From positions 124,001-188,000 of the forward strand of contig JAHLKC010000011.1 in assembly GCA_025449115.1 (NCBI GenBank): a stretch of DNA of 64,000 nucleotides, in the 5' to 3' direction. This DNA is from Chytridium lagenaria (lineage: Eukaryota; Chytridiomycota; Chytridiomycetes; Chytridiales; Chytridiaceae). A program made the position numbers and the translations under genes. Shown one piece after another: positions 47,651 to 58,110 of the stretch. Positions within the stretch are counted from its first letter, which is position 1. The number at the start of each line of letters is the position of its first letter. Under the pieces are notes generated by a model. That model was not told where the DNA came from. It ran no database searches and saw only the letters and a program-made list of their open reading frames with translations.

Positions 47651-47669
47651 ACGCGTGAGTGTTACGCGT
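47651..47669. promoter_or_regulatory. Paired ACGCGT boxes in copia A LTR
   Basis: Two ACGCGT hexamers, 47651-47656 and 47664-47669, lie about 55 bp upstream of a TATA-like TATTTAAA (47723-47730). The pair is preserved in the 3' LTR (from 53249). In yeasts ACGCGT is the MCB site bound by MBF (Mbp1-Swi6) at G1/S; a similar role here is inference. Confidence 0.45.
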
Positions 47670-47826
47670 CTCCGATAGGTTTACCTTTGTGTTGTCTTTC
47701 CTCTTTACTTGTTCGTTTTGAGTATTTAAAGACTCGTGTTGAGTGAAATAAATTAAGAACGTTGTTCGAGCAAAAGTGCGTTTAACTTTGTTTTAATTGA
47801 GCCCCGTGAACAACAAGTATTCAACA

Positions 47827-47840
47827 GTGGTAGCACTTCT
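47827..47840 (+). promoter_or_regulatory. Putative tRNA primer-binding site of copia A
   Basis: Immediately after the 5' LTR the sequence GTGGTAGCACTTCT begins one base before TGG, the complement of a tRNA 3' CCA end. Copia B has the same stretch beside its LTR, so both families probably use the same primer. The tRNA is not identified. Confidence 0.6.
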
Positions 47841-47848
47841 CTGACGAC

Positions 47849-50800
47849 ATGGGAAAGAAAGACGACTCAGATGACGAGCGCAGCAAGCCAGTCAAGTTCG
47901 ACGGGCAAGACTTTCACATCTGGAAACGTCGGATGACCACTTACCTCAAAGACAAGGGTCTTTGGGCGATCACTGAGATAGGATTTACGCCGTACGTTAA
48001 CGAGAACGCTCCAACCAAAGAAGAGAAGGATCTGCGGATCAAGGAGCAGTCGGCTAACGATCGTGCTAAGAACCGGATAGAGTCTCGAGTGACTGATTCG
48101 GTCTTACACTTGATTGGAGAGGACTTCACGGCCAAGGAAGCGTGGGAGTGCCTCGTGTCATCATTTGAGCGTAAATCCCAACCCAACCGCAACGCTCTCA
48201 CGCAAGCTCACGCGTCTCAGAATGAAGGAGGACGCGTCTTTACGCGTATTCGTTGCAGAACTTTCGACAATGGTCAACCAACTCAAGGCAGCCGGCGAGG
48301 CTGTCTCCAACGAGCAACACATTGCTCACCTGCTCACCAAACTCCCGGAAGCTTACGACGTCGCGGTTGCCAACATTGAAACGGACGACAAAGCGGTCAA
48401 GGACTACAACCTGGTCGTTGCCAGGCTTCTCGACTGTGAAGAGAAGATCAAGGACCGCGTGGAGGCATCGGAGGAAGCGGAGGCCTTCTTCACGACAAGA
48501 GCGCGTAAGGGGAAGAAACCAGCAGGAAAGGACGCGTCGAAAGGTGGAGATAAAAGGTCAGTGACTTGTTTTAAGTGCAAGAAGATAGGACACTATGCGA
48601 ACAAGTGTCGCTCTGGGAAGAAGAAGGACTCGGGGGAGTCGAGTGATGATACCTCAGAGAACGAGAGAGATGGTGGTGGTAGGAACCGTCATCGTGGGAA
48701 GTGGTGGAAGAAGCGCGCCTCGGACAAGAAGAAGTCTGCAAACACGGCGCGTGCAAGTCCAATTGCCTTTATGGCTATTGTGCGTCAGGTTGACGCGGAG
48801 GCTGGGGAAGCCTTGTCGGTTAAGCTGGAGAAGCGGGATAACCGATGGATTCTGGACTCTGGAGCCACTCACCATATGACCTTCTCGAAGGAAGGATTGC
48901 GGGGTTACCGCGCCGCGAGCAGCCGCGTAAAAACTGCAGAGCACGGCGAAGGAATACGCGTGGAGGGAGTAGGAGATTTAACCCTCAGCATCAAGGTCGG
49001 GAAGGCCACGCAAACGATCACGCTCAAGAACGTACTCTATGTGCCGGAGCTCACGCGTAATCTCATCTCTCTGGGTGCAGCAGCGTCGCGTGGCGTTGTT
49101 TTGGAGTCATCCAGCGGCAAGTATCGCCTCAGACACGTCGGATCGAACGACGTGACGGCAGAGTTCAAGGTTGAGGACAACCTATTTTATCTGGTGCAGC
49201 CAGACACCGCAGCAAACACCACGATGGGTGTGAAAAGCCAGTCGCTCAACAGCGCGCAGATTTGGCATCGACGGATGGGTCACATCTCGATGAAGGCGGT
49301 GAAGAAGCTTGAAAAATCGGCAACGGGTGTACGCATCACGTTGTATAACGACGACGACGACGTGCTGTGCAAGGGATGCATTGAGGGGAAGCTTACGCGC
49401 TCCTCTCACCCGGAGAGAGTTGAGAAGGACTACAAAGTCTTGGAACGCGTTCACGTGGATTTGGCGGGACCCATGAAGCGGAAGAGCTTGGGAGGGTCGC
49501 GTTACTTCATGGTGGTTGTGGACGCGTCAACGGGTTACTGCAACACGTACATGCTCAAGGAAAAGAAGCAAGCGGTTCAGTACATCAAGCAGTACAAGAG
49601 AGAGGCCGAGGCACTCACAGGTCGACGGATTGACGCGTTGAGATACTCGGAAAGGAACCCTGAGGAGATGGAACGACTTCGAGAAAAGCCGCATCTCCTG
49701 GAGATTGTTGCAGATAACGGTGGGGAATTTAAGAACAAGCAGCTGGAGGCATGGTGCCTGGAGGAAGGCATCAAGCTCACGTTCACCATGCCCTACACGC
49801 CTCAGCAGAACGGTGTCGCGGAAAGAATGAATCGGTCGCTCATTGAGAAGGCAAAGTGCATGCTTAGCGACGCGAGTCTTGACGACAAATTCTGGGGAGA
49901 GGCCGTTACGTGTGCCACGTACTTGTACAATCGATCTCCTCGTAAGGATGGGATTTCACCTCTGGAAGGCTTCACGGGAAGGAAGCCTAACCTGAAACGC
50001 GTTCGAATCTTCGGTTGCGCATGTTACGCGCACGTCCCAAAGGAACGACGGAAGAAGATGGAGAAGAACGCGCGCAAATGCATTTTCTTGGGATATGAGG
50101 CAATGGGATATCGCCTTTATGACCCAGTCACGAAGAAAGTAGTGCGCAGCAAGACTGTTGTGTTTGACGAGTTGAACACTGGAGTGTGGGAAGGACACGA
50201 CGCAGACGTGTCCACCTGGAAGGTACACAGGAAGCTGCTGGACAAGGTGGGAAGCGATTCAGGGAGTTGGGGGAGCGATGAAGACTCCGAGGATTCCGAA
50301 GATGAGTCATTGAGCTCTGAGGATGATGGAGATAACGCGTCACAGGTCAGTGAAGACAGCGAAGCGTTGGAGGATGATGTCGAGGATGCTCAGGAAGAGA
50401 ACGACGCGTCAGAAGAGTTCGAAGACGCGCCAACCTCGCCAAGAAGGACTCCTCAACGCGCTACACGCAGCGTTTCACGTCTCCCGGTACCAGCAACACC
50501 ACCAGCAGAGGAAGGCACTCGTCGTTATTCCCTGAGAGAGAGGAGGCCAGCAAACGCAGAATGGTTTAAGGCTCAAGCCAGGAAAGCGCGCTCCTGCTCC
50601 ACGTAATCCTGCAGCACACACCGTTACCGTGATGAGTGACGAGGACGTGACAGATCCAGCAACCGTTGAGGACGCGTTGGGACGTGTCGATTCAGAAGAA
50701 TGGTTGAAGGCGCTTCAGGAGGAGTACCAGTCGTTGCTGGAGCATCAGACGTGGCGTCTGGTGCCTCGACCAAAGGGCAAGCACATCATCAAGAGTGGAT

Positions 50801-52210
50801 GGGTGCTCCGTTACAAGCGAAAGGAAAACGGCTCCGTGGAAAGAAGAAAAGCTCGATTCGTTGCGAAGGGATATTCGCAGAAAGAAGGCGTGGACTACTT
50901 GGAGACTTACGCGCCAGTGATGAAAAGGGCGACTTTCTGTACGCCAATACGACGTCAAGACGGCGTTTCTCAACGGCAATCTCAAGGAGGAGATATACAT
51001 CGAGCAACCAGAGGGTTTTGTGATTGTTGGGAAGGAAGACTGGGTTTGTCTTCTCTTGAAGACCTTGTATGGTTGAAGCAATCACCTCTTGGATGGAACG
51101 AGGTGTTGGATGAGTTTGTCATCTCGATAGGCTTCACACGTTCGCTCTCGGATCCCTGTCTTTACTACCGACGCAACGGCGAGAGGTTGTCGTTACTGGT
51201 TGTCTATGTTGACGATCTAGTGCACGCGTGCCCTGATCAGGAAGAGGCAGACGCGTTTCAAGACGATCTCAAGCGTCGGTTTACGGTCACAAGCCAGGGG
51301 GAGCCAAGATACGCGGTTGGAACCCAAGTTCGCTACAATCAACACGAGAGGTGTGTGCGTATCAAGCAGGAGGCCTATATCATCTCGATGATGAAGAAGC
51401 TACGAGTGCCAGAAGGACATCTCAAGAAGCTTCCGCTAAGGCCAGGAACGCGTCTCAGACGCGTTGAAGACAACGAGACTCCATTGGAAGAAGGTGGAGG
51501 GACTAGCCTATCGAACTGTGGTCGGTTCATTGATGTACGCGATGGTTAATTCGCGTCCCGACGTGGCATTTGCAGTTGGAATGCTGGCGCGCTACCAGGC
51601 GCGTCCTGGACATGAGCACTGGGAGTGTGCTCGTGATTTAGTCGGGTATTTACAGTTGACGCGTAGCTTGGGCATAAGCTATTCGCGTCAAGGGAACAAG
51701 TTGAAGCTTGAAGGATTCAGCGACGCGGATCTTGGGAACGATCCGGACGAGAAGAAGTCAATCAGTGGATTCGTCATCATGCTGAATGGAGGAGCTGTGA
51801 TGTGGGGGCGCGCGCAAACAAGCGTCAGTAGCTGTTTCCAGCGCAGAGGCCGAATACGTCGCGTTGAGTAGGCATCGTCGGAGCTCATCTGGTTGAAGCA
51901 GCTCCTGGAGGAGATAGGATACTCCTTTGACGATCCACCAACGCTTGGTGTGATAACACGGCAGCAGAGGCCATTGCAAAGAACCCATCATCAGCTCAAG
52001 GACGCGACACGTGGATCTACGGTTCCACGCGGTTAGAGATCGCGTTGCCAGCGTTTGCTTCAGGTGGAGCACATTGGAACCAAGGAACAGCCTGCAGACA
52101 TGCTCACGAAGGGGCTGGCGCGTAGGGACCTGGAGAGGTGTCGTGAACGCGTGGGGGTGGTAGTCGTTGATGATGATGCTTCAGAGATGGGGGAGCCAGA
52201 GAAGTCGTGA
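47849..52210 (+). CDS. Copia A Gag-Pol polyprotein
   Basis: Gag starts [19 protein letters not shown] and has a UBN2-type core ([20 protein letters not shown]). The CCHC zinc knuckle is [14 protein letters not shown] (about 48568-48610). The aspartic protease motif is [11 protein letters not shown] (about 48847). GAG-pre-integrase shows IWHRRMGH and CKGCIEGK. Integrase has [24 protein letters not shown] and [14 protein letters not shown] (D, D and E all visible). The RT part has [20 protein letters not shown] and catalytic [11 protein letters not shown] (about 51205-51240). RNase H reads [20 protein letters not shown]. It ends at the TGA at 52208-52210. About four or five frame breaks interrupt it (near 48240, 50600, 50930, 51510 and 51830), a density like that of the host genes, so the element may be intact in the real genome. 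Confidence 0.85.
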
Positions 52211-52220
52211 GTAAAGTTCA

Positions 52221-52234
52221 CGAAAGGGGGAGAA
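52221..52234 (+). promoter_or_regulatory. Polypurine tract of copia A
   Basis: CGAAAGGGGGAGAA directly precedes the 3' LTR start at 52235, the expected plus-strand priming site for reverse transcription. Confidence 0.75.
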
Positions 52235-52443
52235 TGTTGGGTTTCGCTCACTTGACTCACGAGGACGCGTCAGGATCACTCGCACCATTAGTCCGCGGCG
52301 TCAGGGCAACACTAGAGTGCTCTGGAATTTACGCGTCGTTAGAGTTGAGCGCGAACGCGCCCACTGGACTTCTCATTTACATTCTGGACTCGTTCTGAAT
52401 TTCCCACTTTGATTTACCTTCCTTGATTGGTTTATTTTCTTTA

Positions 52444-53132
52444 GAGGGATTTTCAAGTAAAAAAATAGAGATAAATTATTTGCGGATAAACCAAATAGAG
52501 ATCCAAGTATAAATAAAAATTAATAGAGATGGTAAATTTATCTAAATATCGAACATGTCCGACTACAAATTCATAACCATCCCTCCAGTTGTTCCTCCCC
52601 CAACGAGCGTCAATGCTGCAGATTTAATGTTTTCTGGCCTCCTTGAAGAATATCCCACTTCAAGAGAAGGTGGCCAAGAAGAGGAGAGGTCCAGCTTTGG
52701 AGGCTAAGGTTGCGAGAGCAGTAACGGGGAAACAATAATGTTGGGGGGTTATTTCTTTCTATTATTCACATCTGTTCATCTTTTTTCTATTCAAGATCCA
52801 TCATTCAGATGGTCAATGAGTGGCGACGCCAACAACTGCTGCAAAGACTGCATACAGCAGCAGCCATGACGGAGTCCAGCACAGCGCCATGGTCTTTGAT
52901 TTTTTTTATGACGGAGGCATGTACCACAAAGGCATGAAAAATAATAGGGCGAGGAAGGAGTCGTCAGTGATGTAGCGTGATACAAGATTCGAAATAGAGA
53001 TAATTGGACGAAATAGACCATCGGATGGTCTATTTCGAAAATAGAGATAAATTCAAAAAAAAATAGAGATGGCAGAATTGTGATTGGCTGCCCGAGAAAT
53101 AGAGATAAATTATTTTTACTTGAAAATCCCTC
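52444..53132. mobile_element. Nested Harbinger-like non-autonomous DNA transposon
   Basis: A 689-bp insertion inside the 3' LTR of copia A. Its ends are a perfect inverted repeat, GAGGGATTTTCAAGTAAAAA. It is flanked by TTA on both sides (52441-52443 and 53133-53135), while the 5' LTR has a single TTA at the same site, so the insertion and its 3-bp duplication are proven by the empty copy. A 3-bp TTA/TAA duplication is characteristic of PIF/Harbinger elements. The motif AATAGAGAT recurs seven times, clustered towards both ends. No transposase is encoded. A short reading frame begins MSDYKFITIPPVVPPPTSVN at 52558. Confidence 0.85.
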
Positions 53133-53427
53133 TTATGCAGTTTAATTATAATTCTACCTGTTTGTGATTGGACATTCCCTTCTAGCCTTTATTCTCTTTG
53201 TTCCCGTCAAGGCTCTCTGATTTGTTTATCTTTGTAGTGGAGAGTTTAACGCGTGAGTGTACGCGTCTCCGATAGGTTTACCTTTGTGTTGTCTTCCTCT
53301 TTACTTGTCTGTTTTTGAGTATAATAAAGACTCGTGTGTTGAGTCGAAATAAATTAAGAACGTTGTTCGAGCAAAAGTGCGTTTAACTTTGTTTTAATTG
53401 AGCCCCGTGAACAACAAGTATTCAACA

Positions 53428-53845
53428 TCAAGTGAGCGAAACCCAAAAGGATTCACGTGCGGGGATTAAACGTTGATACTAATGCTGTTTGCACGCAGAA
53501 TTGGATTTTTTGATAGCCAAAAATGTGTAATGTTGACCATCGCAAACGCATTTTCGCACCTCGCTCTTATTGATTTTCTCAATTGCCTCTAAGTGCTGCC
53601 GACAATTTGCCTTGGAATCTCGCCATATCACCGCGTACATGGCCTTGGATACTGGACAGTGTAAAAATTGTCTGTCTCACTCTAAATAATTATAAAATTA
53701 TATTTATTTTATTAATAAACAGTACACATCCGTGCCTTCATCCAATCATATGCACTGTTTTGGAGTGCATATTCACTGCGACGACGATGTTCGCACTGCG
53801 ACGAACCGTTGTACCACCGAATCCAATTCAGATGAAAGCAGCAAT
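53428..53845. other. Junction between copia A and copia B2
   Basis: The first 20 bp (TCAAGTGAGCGAAACCC) match the reversed beginning of a copia A LTR, suggesting that A inserted into or recombined with another A LTR. The rest has no identified feature. Confidence 0.4.
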
Positions 53846-56800
53846 AGTATGAGCAGCAAAACGTTAAACTCAGAATCAGGCAGGAAAAACAGTGGAGGGC
53901 ATAAAGAATGCGGGTGAGTAAAACAGAAAGATGAAACCCATCATTCTCCCTCAGCTTTCCAAACGTGCAGTTTTACTCAGCTATTTTAACCATCAAACTT
54001 AGCGCGTAATTCTTCAAACTGACTTTGCGGCGATGCTTTAGTAACAAGTCTGCAGGTTGTAACTTCGTGTTAAGGTAAACAACGCGTATCTTCTTCGCGT
54101 TCACTCTGTCTCTGATAACGTGAAACCTCCTGTCCACATGGCGAGAGCTCTATAAAATAATTGGCGTGCTGGCGATAGTGTTTGCGGTAGTATTATCGCC
54201 ATAAATTACCGGTGGTTCGTTAAACGAATATCCAGCTTCCCAAAAGTTGACTAACCCAAATCATATGAGACGACGCCTCACTCAGCAACACGTATTCTGC
54301 CTCAGCTGTTGACTGAGCTGTTGACTGAGCCGTCGTTGCCTGTTTCTTAGTTCCCACACAACAGCTCCCTATTCAGTTGTGATCACAAATCCACTGGTTG
54401 ACTTGGATCCGTCCCATGTTGGCATCCGCATATCCCACCAATTCTAGTTTCTCTCTTTTCGAGTACTAAATCCCCAGCTGCTTCGTTTGCTGAAGATATC
54501 CGCAAATGCGGTAAAGTGCATTCCAATGCGCAGGGTAAGGGTTCTTTGGAATCTTGCAGCCATTCCCAGAGCAACCACGATATCTGGTCGCGTCTTAATC
54601 ATGGAAGGATCCAGTGTACTGGCGGTATCCTTGACCTATCTCGTTCGTTTTCGATATCTGTCCATCCATCGTCTTCAACAGTTTCTTCACGGCGTCCATC
54701 GTCTTGATGTTTCTCTGCTGGAACACCACAATCTTCCCTTTCACACGATCATAGCGACATTACCACCCCAACACATATCGAAAATTTGCAGCTCGCGTTC
54801 CACGGTAACGTCTCATAAATCTCTTCTTGTATCTATCCAATTCCTTCGTGCTTGTCAATGCTTCAATGATGTCGTCAACATAGACGCCTTTCATGGTGAG
54901 ATCCTTCCCGTTCCTCTTGTAGTGGAGACACGGATCCGTCGCAGACCACATAAAATTCTCCTCATCAATTTGGAAAGTATTCAAGTTGTTATTGAAACAG
55001 AACGGTGCCATCACGAGACCATAAAGACTCTTCATACAGAGACACACCCAGTCTTCTTTCCCTTCCACGACGAATCCCTCTGGCTGCTATATGTAAATTT
55101 CGTGATCTTCTAGCTTGCGGTTCAAAAACGCGGTTTTCACATCGTACTGGCGTATCTCCATGTTTTCTTGACAAGCAACCGCTAGCATGACTCTTAACGT
55201 TGCTTGCTTGATGACCGGGGCAAACTTCTCGTCATAATCAACGCCTTGCTTTTGCGAGGAACCTCTCCTTCAAACTTTGAATCTCCCTTCTCTGATTCAG
55301 CCACCATCACCCCTTCGTTAAAGATGACGGATTTGCCTCTGATCTGCTTATTTGTTTCCAAATCCCACAGGCGGTAACCCAACGGTTCATACCCAATGAG
55401 AGCGCAGCGTCACGCGTTAAAATCGCCCTTCTTCTGCTGCTGCTTGGGAATCAAAACGAGTGCTAAGCATCCCCACCCCCTCGATCTCGACAAGTCCGAC
55501 TTGACTCCGGCGAATTTTTCAAGCAGTGTAGCGTCTTCCTCATTTGTACGGGTTGGGGAACGGTTAATGAGGTAAGCTGCTGCCATCACAGCTTCACCCC
55601 AAAAACGCGTCTTTGATGAGCTTAACATGCTTTTATTTCGATTCATTCTCTCTGCTACAACGTTCTGTTGTGGTGTATACGGTATGGTGAAGGTGAGTCG
55701 AATTCCATGCTCCAAGCACTTCTTCATCACTTTGTTGTTGAACTCTCCTCTGTTATCTTCGTTCTTTTGATTTTCTTTTCTGCTTCTTCTTTGAAACTCT
55801 TGATGTACTTGGTTGATTCGCTCTTTTTCTTGCAAAGATATACGGTCACGTAGTTTGTGGCGCTGTCGACGATGGTGAGGAAATTGCGAGTACCACCATT
55901 TGACACGGTTTTCATAGGACAGACGATATCGACGTGAATCTTCTCGAGCAGGTCTTTAGCTTTCAATTCGTTGGGTTTGTCAGGAAATGATGCACGCGTC
56001 ATCTTTCCATCAACACACCATTCGCAGAGGTGAGTGTCCTCGTCATCAGTGATGTTGACTCCCTTTGCTACCTTCACTAATTTCTTCACTCCCTTATTTC
56101 CTAGATGGCACATCTGCAGATGCCATTGATGCGGAGTCACTGGCTTTCCAACCTCCGCCAAGGATTCACTGGGTTTTGAATGGATCACTTGATCAAGGTA
56201 GATGAGGTTTTTTTGTTGCTATATGTGAACGTTGCAAGCGCTTGTGCTGACGGTTCTTTCTTTGGTTTCAAGTCGTGTCTGGTGTCTTTCGGAAAGATGT
56301 CAAGATCTTTCTTCCTTGCCATCCCAAGCGAGATCAAGTTCCGTTCAATGTTAGGTACGTAGAGAACGTTCTTTAACACTAGCTTTCCCATTCTTCCGCC
56401 ATTTCTAATCTTCACTTCACAATCTCCCACTCCTCTCGATTCGAGCTCGCTCTGGCTATCCGCAGTGCTGATGTTGCACTGGATGGAGCGATAGTTGGTC
56501 AGGATGTTGCGTTGAAAGGTCATGTGGTGAGTAGCTCCTGAATCTAACATTCATCTAGTGTCTCTCACTTGCAACGCGCCATCTCCACTCAAGTTAACGG
56601 TTGGCACTGCTGCAACAAAGACTACTGGATTCCCTCCGTTGTTGTTTTGATTGTTGTTGTTCTGATTTGGTACATTTGAATTAGGACCTCGGTTCCAACC
56701 ACCTTGCTTTCGAACACCTCTTCCTCGACCACGGAAACCTCCACGGCCTCTTCCACGGAATTGGCCTCTTCCTGCAGGTTGAGCTTGAAGTTCATTATCT

Positions 56801-57729
56801 CTTTCGTTTCTGTTCCGCGATGTAAGTCTTCAAGTTGTCTTCTTCTTTCATTTTCAAGTTCGTGAGTTTACGTCTAATTGCATTTCTGTTTGTCTGAGAC
56901 TTTCTCTCATAGGTCTCAATGATCTTATCCCAAGTCGCCTTTGCCGTAGACTCATCCTGTATCACCGGTAGGATGATATCGTGAACTCTTAATTCAATTC
57001 TTGTTTTCGCTTTCATATCTAGGTCTTCTTCTTCTGACCTAGTTTTCTTCTCGGCGTTTGTAGGCGTGTCAACGACTGCATAAGGCGTCCAGCCCTTCTC
57101 GACGATATTCCAGAGGCCTTTGCCTTTAAGATACCCAACCATGCGGTACTTCCAGATGTGGAACTGTACCATCAAACATCACAGGTTTGTCGTCCTTTTC
57201 TTTTGTCATCTTGTCTCTCTCTCGTTATCTACTTACGCTGTTGTTCGCAACTTGGGCTGACTGCTTCTCTCTTGCTGTTCTCACACTCTTCTCTTCTGCT
57301 ATACTCTTTGGTCCTCAAATGGATTGTTCACTCCTTCTCCCAACCAGATGAAGTGCTACCACTTGTAGGGGTTTACAGGGCTCTTGTAATAACACGGAAT
57401 AAGTAATAAGGTAATAATAACGAATGCAAACTGGTGACGAGGTCTCCAGAGGTGATTACTGAATAATACTGATGACAACTAACTTCCTAAAATTAAACGC
57501 TTCCAAAACACTACCGGTAAATATGAGGGTGGCACTCCAAGCTAACAAGGTCTCATGACCCGTTCATCCCTCATTTTCACAAACAAACATGTAAAGTAAT
57601 GAGCAGCAAAACGAATACTAAATTTAAACTCAGAAATTCAGGCAGGAAACAGTGCGGGGGCAAAAAAATGAACTTAGTGAAATAAAGAATGCCGGTAAGT
57701 AAAACAAACTAGAAAGATGAAACCCAACA
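53846..57729 (-). mobile_element. Copia family B copy 2 (degenerate)
   Basis: Minus-strand copia copy. The 5' LTR is 57364-57729 (TGTAGGGG...ACCCAACA). Only 98 bp of the 3' LTR remain (53846-53943), preceded on the minus strand by a purine-rich GAGGGAGAATGA. On the minus strand: gag FHIWKYRMVGYLKGKGLW (57170), protease [15 protein letters not shown] (56550), GAG-pre-integrase WHLQMCHLGN and CEWCVDGK, integrase IHVDIVCPM and YTPQQNVVAERMNRN, then RT with GVYVDDIIEALTS (about 54880). A deletion of about 300 bp relative to copy 1 removes the zinc knuckle (junction near 56817). Many stops and frame breaks make autonomy unlikely. Confidence 0.82.
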
Positions 57730-58110
57730 AAGAAACTGCTGAAGAACATGAAAGTACAAGTTACGAAAACGAAGGAGAAGAATCAAGGATACCGACAATA
57801 CACTGGATCCTTGATGCATGGCATGCGATGATTGGCACGAGACCTGATATTGCATTTGTACTCGGAATGAGCGCGAGATTTCAAGAGAATCCTTACCCTG
57901 CGCATTGGAATGCGCTTTACCGAACTTGTGGATACTTACAGCAAATGAAGGAATTGGGAAATCAGTACACTCGAAGAGACAAGCTGTGTTTGGTGAGATA
58001 TGCGGATGCCAACATGGGAACGGATCCGGATGACATGAAGTCTACAATTGAAATTGTGATTACGTTGAAAGGAGCAGCTGTTGCACTCTCCCCAAATATC
58101 ATTCACGCTC
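57730..58110 (+). pseudogene. Copia RT/RNase H fragment, plus strand
   Basis: Reads MIGTRPDIAFVLGMSARFQE, RTCGYLQQMKELGNQYTRRD and YADANMGTDPDDMKSTIEIV, the segment between copia RT and RNase H. It is related to family B but in the opposite orientation to copy 2. At about 58085 it runs without a stop into unrelated sequence that belongs to the chromovirus remnant. Confidence 0.6.

Larger units (their letters stand above)
47423..53427 (+). mobile_element. Ty1/copia retrotransposon A, nearly full length
   Basis: Plus-strand LTR retrotransposon. The 5' LTR (47423-47826) lacks about its first 110 bp. The 3' LTR spans 52235-53427, from TGTTGGGTTTCGCTC to GTATTCAACA, and includes a nested 689-bp insertion. 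Without the insertion and its duplication it is 501 bp, close to the 491-bp solo copy at 59958. The two LTRs differ mainly by one-base length changes in short runs. The gag-pol coding region lies between, with a primer-binding site and polypurine tract in the expected places. The 5' target flank is lost, so no target duplication can be shown. Confidence 0.9.
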
